DNA of 26,236 nt from Pseudonocardiales bacterium. GTDB taxonomy: Bacteria; Actinomycetota; Actinomycetes; Mycobacteriales; Jatrophihabitantaceae. Made by a program: the position numbers and the translations under genes. Below, in pieces: positions 9,122 to 16,995 of this stretch. The stretch covers positions 1-26,236 of the forward strand of contig JAVEEO010000142.1 in the NCBI GenBank assembly GCA_030840415.1, given 5' to 3'. A model generated the notes under the pieces. It worked only from the letters and a program-made list of their open reading frames with translations, made no database searches and was not told the origin of the DNA. Position 1 is the stretch's first letter; each line of letters starts with the position of its first letter.

Positions 9122-10558
9122 ATGGCCTCCCTGCACGACCTGACCGCCCTGGAAGCAGCCGCCGCGATCCGTCGCCGGGAGGTCAGCCCGTCGGAGTTGG
9201 TCGAGCACTACCTGGACCGGATCGCCCGGCTGGACGGCCAGGTCGGCGCCTTCGTCACGGTCACCGAGACCGCCGCCCGCGAGCAGGCCAGGCAGGCCGA
9301 CGCCCAGGTGCTGTCCGGCGCCCCGCTGCCGCCGCTGCTCGGCGTGCCGACCGCGATCAAGGACCTGAACCTGACCGCCGGGGTTCCCACCCGGCTGGGC
9401 TCGCGGGCCTACGCCGACTTCGTGCCCGAGCTCGACGACCACGTGGTGACGCTGCTGCGCCAGGCCGGCACCATCTCCCTCGGCAAGACCGCCACTCCGG
9501 AGCTGGGCCTGCCCTGCTACACCGAGACCGACATCGGGCCGCCGGCCCGCACCCCGTGGGACACCAGCCGGCTGGCCGGCGGCTCCTCCGGCGGGGCGGC
9601 CGCGGCGGTGGCCGCCGGCTTCGTCCCGATCGCGCAGGGCTCCGACGGCGGCGGCTCGATCCGGATCCCGGCCAGCGTCACCGGCCTGTACGGGCTCAAG
9701 CCGTCCCGCGGCCGGATCTCGCGCGGGCCGCTGGACGCCGACCCCGCCGGGCTGTCGGTGCTCGGGCCGGTGACCCGGACGGTCCGCGACGCCGCCGCGT
9801 TCCTGGACGCCACCGCGATCGCGCAACCCGGCGACCCGCACTGGGCGCCGCCGCTGCCGGCCGGCGAGAGCTTCCTGGGTTGGTGCGACCGGACGCCCGC
9901 CAGGCTGCGGATCGGGCGCTACCTGCAGCCGCCGATCCCGGGTGCCGAGGTCGATCTGGAGTGCCGGACGGCCTGGGAGTTCGCCAGCGTGCTGCTGGAG
10001 AGCCTCGGGCACGAGGTGGTCGACATCGCGATGCCGATGCCCGAGGTGATGATCGGCGCCTTCGAGACGGTGTGGGCGGTCTCGGCGGCCAACGCCCCGG
10101 TGCCCGCCGACCGGGAGGACCAGCTGCGGCCGCTGACCCGGCACCTGCGCGAGCGCGGGAGCCGGATCGGAGCGCGCGAGTACGCCGCCGCGCTGGCAGC
10201 GCTGAGCCTGGTCAGCCGGCAGGCGGTGGTGGCGACCGCGCAGTACGACGCGGTGCTCACCCCGACGCTGGCGCTGACCCCACGGCCGGTCGGCTGGTTC
10301 AGCGGAACGGCGGCCGAGCCGGTGGAGCCGGCCGAGGACTTCGAGCGCCAGAAGCGGTTCACGCCGTACACGGCCGTCTACAACGCCACCGGCCAGCCGG
10401 CGGCCAGCCTGCCGTTGCACTGGAGTGCCGAGGGGCTGCCGGTCGGGGTGATGCTGGTCGGCCGCCCGGCGGGGGAGGCCGCCCTGCTGGCGTTGTCGGC
10501 ACAGCTGGAGGCGGCCGCGCCGTGGGCCGACCGGCACCCGGCACTCTGGCTGGCCTGA
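9122..10558 (+). CDS. amidase signature family hydrolase
   Basis: A 478-aa serine amidase hydrolysing a C-N amide bond. The full Ser-cisSer-Lys triad is visible: Lys80 in PTAIKDLN, cis-Ser155 in LAGGSSGGAAAAVAAG, and nucleophile Ser179 in GSDGGGSIRIPAS, with the 24-residue Ser-Ser spacing of the family. The C-terminal half contains the expected FTPYTAVYNATGQPAASLPL segment before the end. The architecture is that of a stand-alone amidase or 6-aminohexanoate-cyclic-dimer-hydrolase-like enzyme. A GatA role is less likely because no gatB or gatC is adjacent. It follows the HNH gene by 22 bp and is followed by two hairpins. The substrate is not deducible, and I recall no amidase at this place in mycobacteria. 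Confidence 0.92.
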   Translation: MASLHDLTALEAAAAIRRREVSPSELVEHYLDRIARLDGQVGAFVTVTETAAREQARQADAQVLSGAPLPPLLGVPTAIKDLNLTAGVPTRLGSRAYADFVPELDDHVVTLLRQAGTISLGKTATPELGLPCYTETDIGPPARTPWDTSRLAGGSSGGAAAAVAAGFVPIAQGSDGGGSIRIPASVTGLYGLKPSRGRISRGPLDADPAGLSVLGPVTRTVRDAAAFLDATAIAQPGDPHWAPPLPAGESFLGWCDRTPARLRIGRYLQPPIPGAEVDLECRTAWEFASVLLESLGHEVVDIAMPMPEVMIGAFETVWAVSAANAPVPADREDQLRPLTRHLRERGSRIGAREYAAALAALSLVSRQAVVATAQYDAVLTPTLALTPRPVGWFSGTAAEPVEPAEDFERQKRFTPYTAVYNATGQPAASLPLHWSAEGLPVGVMLVGRPAGEAALLALSAQLEAAAPWADRHPALWLA

Positions 10559-10573
10559 GCCCTTCGATAACGT

Positions 10574-10592
10574 GTGCCGACAGGATCGGCAC
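10574..10592 (+). terminator. hairpin after the amidase gene
   Basis: A perfect inverted repeat GTGCCGA-CAGGA-TCGGCAC (7 bp, 5-base loop) begins 16 bases after the amidase stop. A second one, CCGGCG at 10600-10605 with CGCCGG at 10619-10624, follows closely. The first is placed as a terminator for the HNH-amidase transcript. Either could also structure the leader of the downstream ctaJ-like gene. Confidence 0.5.
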
Positions 10593-10668
10593 GACGGCAC
10601 CGGCGAAGGTGCGGTTCGCGCCGGGCAGGCTCGCCGGGCGGAGGAATGCGGATGAGCGAGGAATGCGT

Positions 10669-10953
10669 ATGAGCATCGTCGAGACGACACTGATCTTCGT
10701 CGGTATCCCGGCCGCGGTATTCCTGCTGGTGGCCGCGCTGGTGTTCGGCAGGGCAGCCGCGCACACGCCGCGCTACCGCCCCGGCGGCTCGTGGCAGTTC
10801 GAGCCGGTCTGGTATTTACCGCACCCCGACCACGGTGGCCCGGCGCTGAGCAAGCCGCCGGCCGCCCTGCTGGACACGGCCGGCAGCCGGGCCCTGCCGG
10901 GTCAGGTGCTGGAGACCGCCACGGCGAGCGGTGGTGCCAGCGGTGAGTGGTGA
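10669..10953 (+). CDS. ctaJ: small membrane protein, probable cytochrome aa3 oxidase subunit CtaJ
   Basis: A 94-aa protein with one N-terminal membrane helix (about residues 5-28, rich in Val/Leu/Ala/Phe), then a soluble tail containing PRYRPGGSWQFEPVWYLPH and an Ala/Gly-rich end. I chose the ATG at 10669 because GCGAGGA sits about six bases upstream. The ATG two codons earlier would be too close. In mycobacteria CtaJ is an accessory subunit of the III2-IV2 respiratory supercomplex, encoded beside the DUF5130 protein PRSAF1 and between the HNH gene and pepN. The same arrangement is seen here, with only an amidase interposed. The assignment rests on topology, the WYLPHP-type segment and gene order, not on an alignment. 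Confidence 0.65.
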   Translation: MSIVETTLIFVGIPAAVFLLVAALVFGRAAAHTPRYRPGGSWQFEPVWYLPHPDHGGPALSKPPAALLDTAGSRALPGQVLETATASGGASGEW

Positions 10954-11479
10954 CCCGCGGCCCTCGGCCGGTGCTACCAGCATGCAGTCCAGCTCCACCG
11001 CCTCCGCACTCGGCGCCGACTTGCACACCGATCGTGACGGCGCCGCGACCGTCGACCCCTACGTCACGGAGCAACGCGCCAAGGACCTGACCACCCGGCG
11101 GGACAGCCAGAGCGGCCCGGACCGCCCGTTCAAGCCGGCCCAGCTGGCCCGGATCGACGAGGCGCTGACGCTGGCCTCCCGCGAGACCGGTCTGCTGTTC
11201 AGCGTCTACGTCGGCGAGCTGGGAACCGACAGCCGGGCCACCGCCGAGGCGATGTTCGGCAAGCTCAGCGGCCGGCACCACGCGCCGGTGCTGCTGGCGA
11301 TCTCGCCGGCGCAGCGCCGGCTGGAGATCGTCACCGGCGGCGAGTCGGCGCGCCGGATCCCGAACCGGGTCGCCAGCCTGGCCGCTCTCGCGATGCGCGG
11401 GTCGTTCGCCAACGGTGACCTGGCCGGCGGCATCGTGACCGGTCTGCGCCAGCTCGCCGACGCCGCGGGCGTGGCCTGA
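10943..11479 (+). CDS. DUF5130/TPM-like protein, probable respiratory supercomplex factor (PRSAF1-like)
   Basis: A 178-aa protein from the GTG at 10943, overlapping the ctaJ-like stop by 11 bases, which suggests translational coupling. GTG at 10931/10934 and ATG at 10982 are alternatives. The core from about residue 55 (ARIDEALTLASRETGLLFSV, then VLLAISPAQRRLEIVTG and a helix-rich end) has the pattern of the TPM-like DUF5130 family: alternating strands and helices, with a hydrophobic strand followed by RRLEIVTG. Rv2468c/PRSAF1 belongs to this family and was seen bound to the mycobacterial supercomplex. No membrane helix or signal peptide is evident. Position directly after a CtaJ-like gene is the main support for a respiratory role. 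Confidence 0.7.
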   Translation: MSGDPRPSAGATSMQSSSTASALGADLHTDRDGAATVDPYVTEQRAKDLTTRRDSQSGPDRPFKPAQLARIDEALTLASRETGLLFSVYVGELGTDSRATAEAMFGKLSGRHHAPVLLAISPAQRRLEIVTGGESARRIPNRVASLAALAMRGSFANGDLAGGIVTGLRQLADAAGVA

Positions 11480-11490
11480 ACGCTCCGGCG

Positions 11491-12903
11491 ATGACTGCTA
11501 CCACCGCCGCCGAGCGCGCCCACGACAAGGCGGTGGCCGCGCTCATCGCCTCCTACGCCGCCATCCCCGCGGGCAGCCAGGTGCGGTTGGCCAAGCGCAC
11601 CTCCAACCTGTTCCGGCCGCGTACCTCCGGGCCGCAGGCCGGCCTGGACGTCAGCGGGCTGGACGGGGTGCTCTCGGTCGACCCGGTCGCGCGCACCGCC
11701 GACGTGCAGGGCATGTGCACCTATGAGCGGCTGGTGGCGGCCTGCCTGCCGCATGGCCTGATGCCCAAGGTCGTGCCGCAGCTCAAGACCATAACCCTGG
11801 GCGGCGCGGTGACCGGGCTCGGCATCGAGTCCTCGTCCTTCCGAAACGGGCTGCCGCACGAGTCGGTGCTCGAGATGGACGTGCTGACCGGCGACGGGCA
11901 GCTGCGCACGGTCAGCCCCGAGCAGCACCCGGACCTGTTCGCCGGCTTCCCGAACTCCTACGGCAGCCTCGGCTACACCGTCCGGGTGCGCATCGAGCTG
12001 GACCCGGTCCGACCGTTCGTGGCGCTGCGCAACGTCCGGTTCGCCGACCTCGACGAGCTGGCGGCCGCGATCGGGCGGATCGGCGCCGAACGGCAGTGGG
12101 ACGGCGAGCCGGTCGACTTCCTGGACGGGGTGGTGTTCGGTCCCGGCCAGGCCCACCTGTGCCTGGGCCGCTGGGCGGACAGCCCCGCTGAGGCGGGTGT
12201 GGCCGCGGCCAGCGACTACACCGGCCAGCAGATCTACTACCGCTCCATCCCGGACCGGGAACGGGACTGCCTGACGGTGGCCGACTACCTGTGGCGCTGG
12301 GACACCGACTGGTTCTGGTGCTCGGGGGCCTTCGGGGTGCAGAACCCGGTGATCCGCCGGCTGTGGCCGGCCAGGTACCGGCGCAGCGACTTCTACCACC
12401 GGCTGATCTCCCTCGACCACCGTTTCAAGGTGGCCGAGAAGATCGACCGGATCCGCCGGCAGCCGTCACGGGAGCGGGTGGTGCAGGACGTCGAGATCCC
12501 GCTGGAGCGGACCCCGGACTTCCTGCGCTGGTTCGCCGATCAGGTCGCGATGTCACCGGTCTGGCTGTGCCCGCTGCAACTGCGCGAGCCGGCCGGACCG
12601 GAGGCCGGTTCGACCAAGCCGTGGCCGCTCTACCCGTTGTCGCCGGGCCAGATCTATGTCAACGTCGGGTTCTGGGGCACTGTCGCGATCATCGGTGGCC
12701 GGGCCGACGGCGACGTCAATCGGCTGGTCGAGGCGGCCGTCGCCGAGCATGCCGGGCACAAATCGCTGTACTCCGACGCTTACTACGACCGGGAGACCTT
12801 CGCCGCGGTGTACGGCGGTAAGACCTACGCCGAGCTGAAGGAAAAATATGATCCCGGCCATCGGCTGACCGGGCTGTACGAGAAAGCGGTGGGACGCAGA
12901 TGA
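11491..12903 (+). CDS. tmsA: FAD-binding oxidoreductase, probable 10-methylene fatty acyl reductase (TmsA/BfaA-like)
   Basis: A 470-aa flavoprotein of the FAD_binding_4/DHCR24-like type. The FAD site region is visible at residues 95-136: VPQLKTITLGGAVTGLG, then IESSSFRNGLPHESVLEMDVLTGDG, followed by a GSLGYTVRVRIEL strand at about 158-170. Its 3' end overlaps the methyltransferase gene by 4 bp (ATGA), so the two are translationally coupled. In mycobacteria (Rv0449c/BfaA) and other actinomycetes (TmsA) such an oxidoreductase reduces the 10-methylene group made by the partner methyltransferase to a 10-methyl branch, giving tuberculostearic-type fatty acids. The ATG start is 11 bp after the DUF5130 stop. 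A different flavin-dependent reductase is possible, but the pairing favours this role. Confidence 0.75.
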   Translation: MTATTAAERAHDKAVAALIASYAAIPAGSQVRLAKRTSNLFRPRTSGPQAGLDVSGLDGVLSVDPVARTADVQGMCTYERLVAACLPHGLMPKVVPQLKTITLGGAVTGLGIESSSFRNGLPHESVLEMDVLTGDGQLRTVSPEQHPDLFAGFPNSYGSLGYTVRVRIELDPVRPFVALRNVRFADLDELAAAIGRIGAERQWDGEPVDFLDGVVFGPGQAHLCLGRWADSPAEAGVAAASDYTGQQIYYRSIPDRERDCLTVADYLWRWDTDWFWCSGAFGVQNPVIRRLWPARYRRSDFYHRLISLDHRFKVAEKIDRIRRQPSRERVVQDVEIPLERTPDFLRWFADQVAMSPVWLCPLQLREPAGPEAGSTKPWPLYPLSPGQIYVNVGFWGTVAIIGGRADGDVNRLVEAAVAEHAGHKSLYSDAYYDRETFAAVYGGKTYAELKEKYDPGHRLTGLYEKAVGRR

Positions 12904-14165
12904 AGATCGCCGAGCTGGTGTCGATGCTGACCGTCGATGGCGCTCCGATGCGGTTCGAGGCCTACGACGGCAGCGCGTTCGGCCCGACCGACGCGGAGTT
13001 CACCCTGCTGCTGGCCAACGAACGTGGGCTGCGCTACCTGGCCACCGCGCCGGGGGACCTGGGACTGGCCCGGGCCTACGTGCAGGGCGACCTGCTGCTG
13101 CGCGGGGCGCACCCGGGCGATCCGTACGAGGCGCTCAAGACTCTGGGCGGCTGGCGGTTCCGCCGGCCGAGTCCCAAGGAGGCCGGGGTGCTGCTGCGCG
13201 AGATGGGCTGGCGCAACCTGTTGCCGCCGGAGCCGCCCGCGCAGGAGGCGCTGCCCCGCTGGCGCCGGGTGATGGAGGGGCTGCGGCACTCCCGGGACCG
13301 GGACGCCCAGGCGATCGGCAAGCACTACGACGTCTCGAACGAGTTCTACGAGAGGGTGCTGGGCCCCTCGATGGCCTACACCTGCGCGGTGTTCCCCAAG
13401 CCGGACGCCAGCCTGGAGGAGGCGCAGGAGGAGAAGTTCGACCTGGTCGCCCGCAAGCTGGGCCTGGAACCGGGCATGCGGCTGCTCGACGTGGGGTGTG
13501 GCTGGGGCGGCATGGCCCGGCACGCGGCCACTCACTACGGCGTGCAGGTGGTGGGGGTGACCCTGTCGGCGGCCCAGGCCCGGTGGGGCGCGGCGGCCGT
13601 CGAGCGGGACGGGCTGTCCGGCCAGGTGCAGATCCTGCACAGCGACTACCGGGACGCGCCGGGGTCGGGCTATGACGCGGTGAGCTCGATCGGGCTGATG
13701 GAGCACGTCGGCGTGCACAACTACCCGGCCTACTTCGCCTTCCTCAAGAACAAGCTGCGCGACGGCGGCCGGCTGCTCAACCACTGCATCACCCGGCCGG
13801 ACAACAAGCAGAGCCCGATGCCCGGTCACTTCATCGATCGCTACGTCTTTCCCGACGGTGAGCTGGCCGGCGCCGGCCGGATCATCACCGAAGCCCAGGA
13901 CGCCGGCTTCGAGGTGCGCCACGAGGAGAACCTGCGCGAGCACTACGCGCTGACCCTCAAGCAGTGGTGCGCCAACCTGGTGCGCAACTGGGACGCCTGC
14001 GTGGCCGACGTCGGCGAGCCGACCGCCCGGGTCTGGGGGCTCTACATGGCCGGTTCGCGGCTGGGCTTCGAGACCAACGGCGTCCAGCTGCACCAGGTGC
14101 TGGCAGTCAAGGTCGCCGAGTCGGGCGACGCGCGGTTCCCGTTGCGCCCCACCTGGGGTTCCTAG
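12900..14165 (+). CDS. tmsB: SAM-dependent fatty acyl phospholipid methyltransferase (cyclopropane synthase family, TmsB/UfaA1-like)
   Basis: A 421-aa enzyme of the cyclopropane-fatty-acyl-phospholipid synthase family. Residues 1-135 form the N-terminal domain. The catalytic part starts at AIGKHYDVSNEFY (138-150), then SAM motif I LLDVGCGWGG (195-204), the bicarbonate-site-type Glu268 in SIGLMEHVG, and QWCANL towards the C-terminus. The family methylates the double bond of oleoyl chains in membrane phospholipids. Coupled to the upstream flavoprotein by a 4-bp overlap, the likely product is a 10-methylene and then 10-methyl chain rather than a cyclopropane. A third gene (tmsC) known from some operons is not present. 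The gene ends at TAG 14163-14165, inside the outer arm of a strong hairpin shared with the convergent pepN. Confidence 0.85.
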   Translation: MKIAELVSMLTVDGAPMRFEAYDGSAFGPTDAEFTLLLANERGLRYLATAPGDLGLARAYVQGDLLLRGAHPGDPYEALKTLGGWRFRRPSPKEAGVLLREMGWRNLLPPEPPAQEALPRWRRVMEGLRHSRDRDAQAIGKHYDVSNEFYERVLGPSMAYTCAVFPKPDASLEEAQEEKFDLVARKLGLEPGMRLLDVGCGWGGMARHAATHYGVQVVGVTLSAAQARWGAAAVERDGLSGQVQILHSDYRDAPGSGYDAVSSIGLMEHVGVHNYPAYFAFLKNKLRDGGRLLNHCITRPDNKQSPMPGHFIDRYVFPDGELAGAGRIITEAQDAGFEVRHEENLREHYALTLKQWCANLVRNWDACVADVGEPTARVWGLYMAGSRLGFETNGVQLHQVLAVKVAESGDARFPLRPTWGS

Positions 14166-14224
14166 CCACAGCTCGAACGAGCGGGCGTCGGGAGATCTGC
14201 CGGCGCCCGCCTCCGGTGGCTAGG
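14161..14224. terminator. nested bidirectional hairpin between tmsB and pepN
   Basis: The outer arms CCTAGCCAC (14161-14169) and GTGGCTAGG (14216-14224) are perfect 9-bp complements. Inside, GCGGGCGTCGG (14181-14191) pairs with CCGGCGCCCGC (14200-14210) over 11 bp with one G-U, around an 8-base loop. The tmsB stop TAG and the pepN stop TAG (minus strand, 14222-14220) sit in opposite outer arms. Placement between convergent genes indicates a two-way terminator. Confidence 0.7.
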
Positions 14225-16895
14225 CGGCGGTGTCGGTGGACCGGGCCCGCAACGCCCGGACCACGTCGGCCCGGCCCTCGCTGATCAGCCGCTGCAACGC
14301 TGCCGGGTGGCTGGTGTCGGCCAGGAACTCGTCGGCCAGCCGCACCGCCCGCTCGTCGACAGCGCTGGTCCAGTTGGGGTACAGCCCGACGATCAGATAC
14401 CTGGCCGTCTCGGCCGACATCCGGTCCCACAGCTCGGCGACCTGCTCGAAGAACCGGTCCACGTACGGCGCCAGCAGGTCCGGACGCCACGGATCGCGAA
14501 AGCCCGTGATGATCGCCCGCCGCATGGCCGTGCTCAGCTCCGAGTCGGGCATCATCTGCTCCCAGGCCGCGGCCTTGGCCTCGGCAGTGGGGATCCGGGC
14601 CCGGACGGTGGCCGCATGCCGGGCACCGGCCGCCGACGGGTCGGCATCGGCGGCGGCCACGATCTCGGCTTCGCCGGCCCGGCCGGCGCCGACCAGCGCT
14701 CGCAGCATCAGCCAGCGCAGGTCGGTGTCGATCGCCAAACCCTCCAGCTGCTGCTCACCGGACAGCAGCGCGGCCACCAGGTCGAGCTGCTCGTCGGTGC
14801 CGCCGGCGTTGAGCAGCGCGTGCACCCAGGCCAACTGGTGGTCCGAGCCCGGCTGCGCGGCGCGGGCGTTGGCTATCGCCAGGTCGCCGAACCGGGCCCG
14901 GGCGCCCACCGCCCAGTCGGGGTCGGCGTAGATCTCCAGCGCCTGGAGCAGGTTCTTGGTGACCGACTGCACGACCGCGATCACCGACTCGCTGCCGGCC
15001 GCGTCGGCGACCAGGTCGTAGTAGTGCCGGGCAGCCAGCTCGCCGTCGCGCACCCTCTCCCAGGCCGCCGACCAGCACAGGGTGCGGGCCAGCGGGTTCT
15101 GCAGCGCGGCCAGCCCGCCGTTGCGCAGGGTGTGCATGCTGTGGGCGTCCAGGCGCAGCTTGCAGTAGGTCAGGTCGTCGTCGTTGAGCAGCACCAGGTC
15201 CGGCCGCTGCTCGCCGATCAGCTCGGCGATGTCGCTCCGCTCGCCGTCGACGTCGACCTCCAGCCGGCGGGTGCGCACCAGCTCGGCCGGCTGGCCGTTG
15301 GTGGAACTGCCGTAGCAGTACAGCCCGATGGCCAGCCGGTGCGGGCGCAGGATGTTGTCGGCGGCGGTGTCGCGCGGGGCGTCCTGCAGCACCGCGAACG
15401 AGCTGAACCGGCCGTCGGAATCGACGTCGTAGTCCACCGACAGGGTGCTCATGCCGCTGGTTTCGACCCACAGCTTCGCCCAGCCGGACAGCTCCCGGCC
15501 GGAGGTGGCGTTGAGGGCGTCGAGCAGGTCCGACAGCGTGGTGTTGCCGAAGGCGTGGTCGTTGAAGTACTGCCGGAGCCCGGACAGGAACTGCGGCATC
15601 CCGACATAGGCCACCAGTTGCTTGAGGACGCTGGCGCCCTTGGCGTAGGTGATGCCGTCGAAGTTGACCTCGACGGCCTCGGCGTCCGGTATCTCGCAGG
15701 CGACCGGATGGGTCGAGGGGTACTGGTCCTGCCGGTAGGCCCAGGCCTTCTCGGTGTTGGCGAACGTGGTCCAGATGCCGGTCCAGGCGGTGGCCTGCTC
15801 CTGGGCGGTGTTGGCCGCCCACTCGGCGAAGGACTCGTTCAGCCACAGGTCGTCGAACCAGCGCATCGTCACCAGGTCGCCGAACCACATGTGCGCCATC
15901 TCGTGCAGCACGGTGGTCGCCCGGCGCTCCCGGCGCACGTCGGTGACCCGGCTGGTGAAGACGTAATCCTCGACCAGGGTGATGCAGCCGGCGTTCTCCA
16001 TCGCGCCGGCGTTGAACTCGGGGACGAAGCACTGGTCGTACTTGCCGAAGGCGTAGCGGTGCCCGAAGTTCTGGTGGTACCAGTCGAAGCCCTGCTTGGT
16101 GATGGTGAAGAGCTCCTCGGGGTCGAAGTGCTCGGCCAGCGAGGTGCGGCAGGACAGCCCCAGGTCGATGCCGTCGTGGTGGTCGGTGACCTGGTGGAAC
16201 GGCCCGGCGACCAGCGCGGTGATGTAGGTGCTCATCCGGGGCGTGGTCGCGAACCGCACCGTCTTGGTCCCGGTAGGCGCGCCCGCTTCGCTACGGCCCT
16301 CCTCGATGTCGGTCACCGCACCGTTGGACACCAGTTTCCAGTGCGACGGCGCGGTGACCCGCAGGGCGAAGCTCGCCTTGAGGTCGGGCTGGTCGAAGCA
16401 GGCGTACATCCGCTTGGAGTCGGTGGTCTCGAACTGGCTGTAGAGGTAGATCTCCTTGTCGATCGGGTCGACGAAGCGGTGCAGCCCCTGGCCGTTGGTG
16501 GTGTAGAGCAGGTCGGCGTCGACCACCACCACGTTGTGCTCGGCCAGGTCGGCGAGCACGATCCCGTCGGCCGGCTCGTAGCCGCTGACATCGACCGGCC
16601 GGCCGTTCAGGCTGACCTCGTGGAAGCGCTCGGCGATGACGTCCAGGAAGGTCGAGGCGCCAGGCTGGTTGGCGGTGAAGGTGATGGTGGTACGGGACCG
16701 GAAGGTCCGCTCGCTCGGCCCGCCGTCCGGACCGGTCAGGTCGAGTTCGACGTCGTAGCCCTCCACCCGCAGCAACCCGGCGCGCACCCGGGCGTCCTCG
16801 CGGGTGAGGTTGGGCATCCGAACCGTGTTGGCATCGATGCGGTGGAAATCGGGGCCGTCGGCCGGCGAACCGGCCGCCGGGCGGACACTGGACAC
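14220..16895 (-). CDS. pepN: aminopeptidase N (M1 family zinc metallopeptidase)
   Basis: An 891-aa cytosolic M1 aminopeptidase removing N-terminal residues from peptides. The substrate motif GAMEN is at residues 297-301. The zinc site is HEMAH (His331, Glu332, His335) with the third ligand Glu354 in LNESFAEW, exactly the HExxH-18-E spacing. The C-terminal ERAP1-like helical domain (about 560-891) is present, so the enzyme is full length for actinobacteria. The GTG at 16895 is preceded by GAGGAG nine bases upstream. Homology with mycobacterial PepN (Rv2467) begins about 26 residues later (MPNLTREDA), so the first 26 residues are an extension or the start lies downstream. It converges with tmsB and diverges from the DsbA-like gene, as in Rv2467/Rv2466c. 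Confidence 0.95.
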   Translation of the reverse strand: MSSVRPAAGSPADGPDFHRIDANTVRMPNLTREDARVRAGLLRVEGYDVELDLTGPDGGPSERTFRSRTTITFTANQPGASTFLDVIAERFHEVSLNGRPVDVSGYEPADGIVLADLAEHNVVVVDADLLYTTNGQGLHRFVDPIDKEIYLYSQFETTDSKRMYACFDQPDLKASFALRVTAPSHWKLVSNGAVTDIEEGRSEAGAPTGTKTVRFATTPRMSTYITALVAGPFHQVTDHHDGIDLGLSCRTSLAEHFDPEELFTITKQGFDWYHQNFGHRYAFGKYDQCFVPEFNAGAMENAGCITLVEDYVFTSRVTDVRRERRATTVLHEMAHMWFGDLVTMRWFDDLWLNESFAEWAANTAQEQATAWTGIWTTFANTEKAWAYRQDQYPSTHPVACEIPDAEAVEVNFDGITYAKGASVLKQLVAYVGMPQFLSGLRQYFNDHAFGNTTLSDLLDALNATSGRELSGWAKLWVETSGMSTLSVDYDVDSDGRFSSFAVLQDAPRDTAADNILRPHRLAIGLYCYGSSTNGQPAELVRTRRLEVDVDGERSDIAELIGEQRPDLVLLNDDDLTYCKLRLDAHSMHTLRNGGLAALQNPLARTLCWSAAWERVRDGELAARHYYDLVADAAGSESVIAVVQSVTKNLLQALEIYADPDWAVGARARFGDLAIANARAAQPGSDHQLAWVHALLNAGGTDEQLDLVAALLSGEQQLEGLAIDTDLRWLMLRALVGAGRAGEAEIVAAADADPSAAGARHAATVRARIPTAEAKAAAWEQMMPDSELSTAMRRAIITGFRDPWRPDLLAPYVDRFFEQVAELWDRMSAETARYLIVGLYPNWTSAVDERAVRLADEFLADTSHPAALQRLISEGRADVVRALRARSTDTAA

Positions 16896-16931
16896 GGAAT
16901 GCCACTCCTCGAGAGGTGGTTGTCAGTGGAA

Positions 16932-16946
16932 AGCGCCAAAGGCGCT
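16932..16946. promoter_or_regulatory. perfect inverted repeat in the pepN/dsbA-like divergent promoter region
   Basis: AGCGCC-AAA-GGCGCT (6-bp arms, 3-base spacer) lies centrally in the 100-bp divergent region. A relatively AT-rich stretch, GATATAGGCACTATTCCATACATT, follows on the plus side. TACATT at 16966-16971 fits a TANNNT -10 box for the dsbA-like gene, but I find no matching -35. The palindrome may be an operator or a small hairpin, and no regulator can be named. Confidence 0.35.
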
Positions 16947-16995
16947 GGATATAGGCACTATTCCATACATTGGCTAGGAGATTAGGGGCTGCGCT

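Noticed and set aside
9122..10558. GatA subunit of the aspartyl/glutamyl-tRNA amidotransferase
   Set aside because: No gatB or gatC is adjacent, and the C-terminal part resembles stand-alone amidases.
14307..16985. Open frame of 892 codons on the plus strand
   Set aside because: It is fully antisense to pepN, whose zinc motifs and length are unambiguous.
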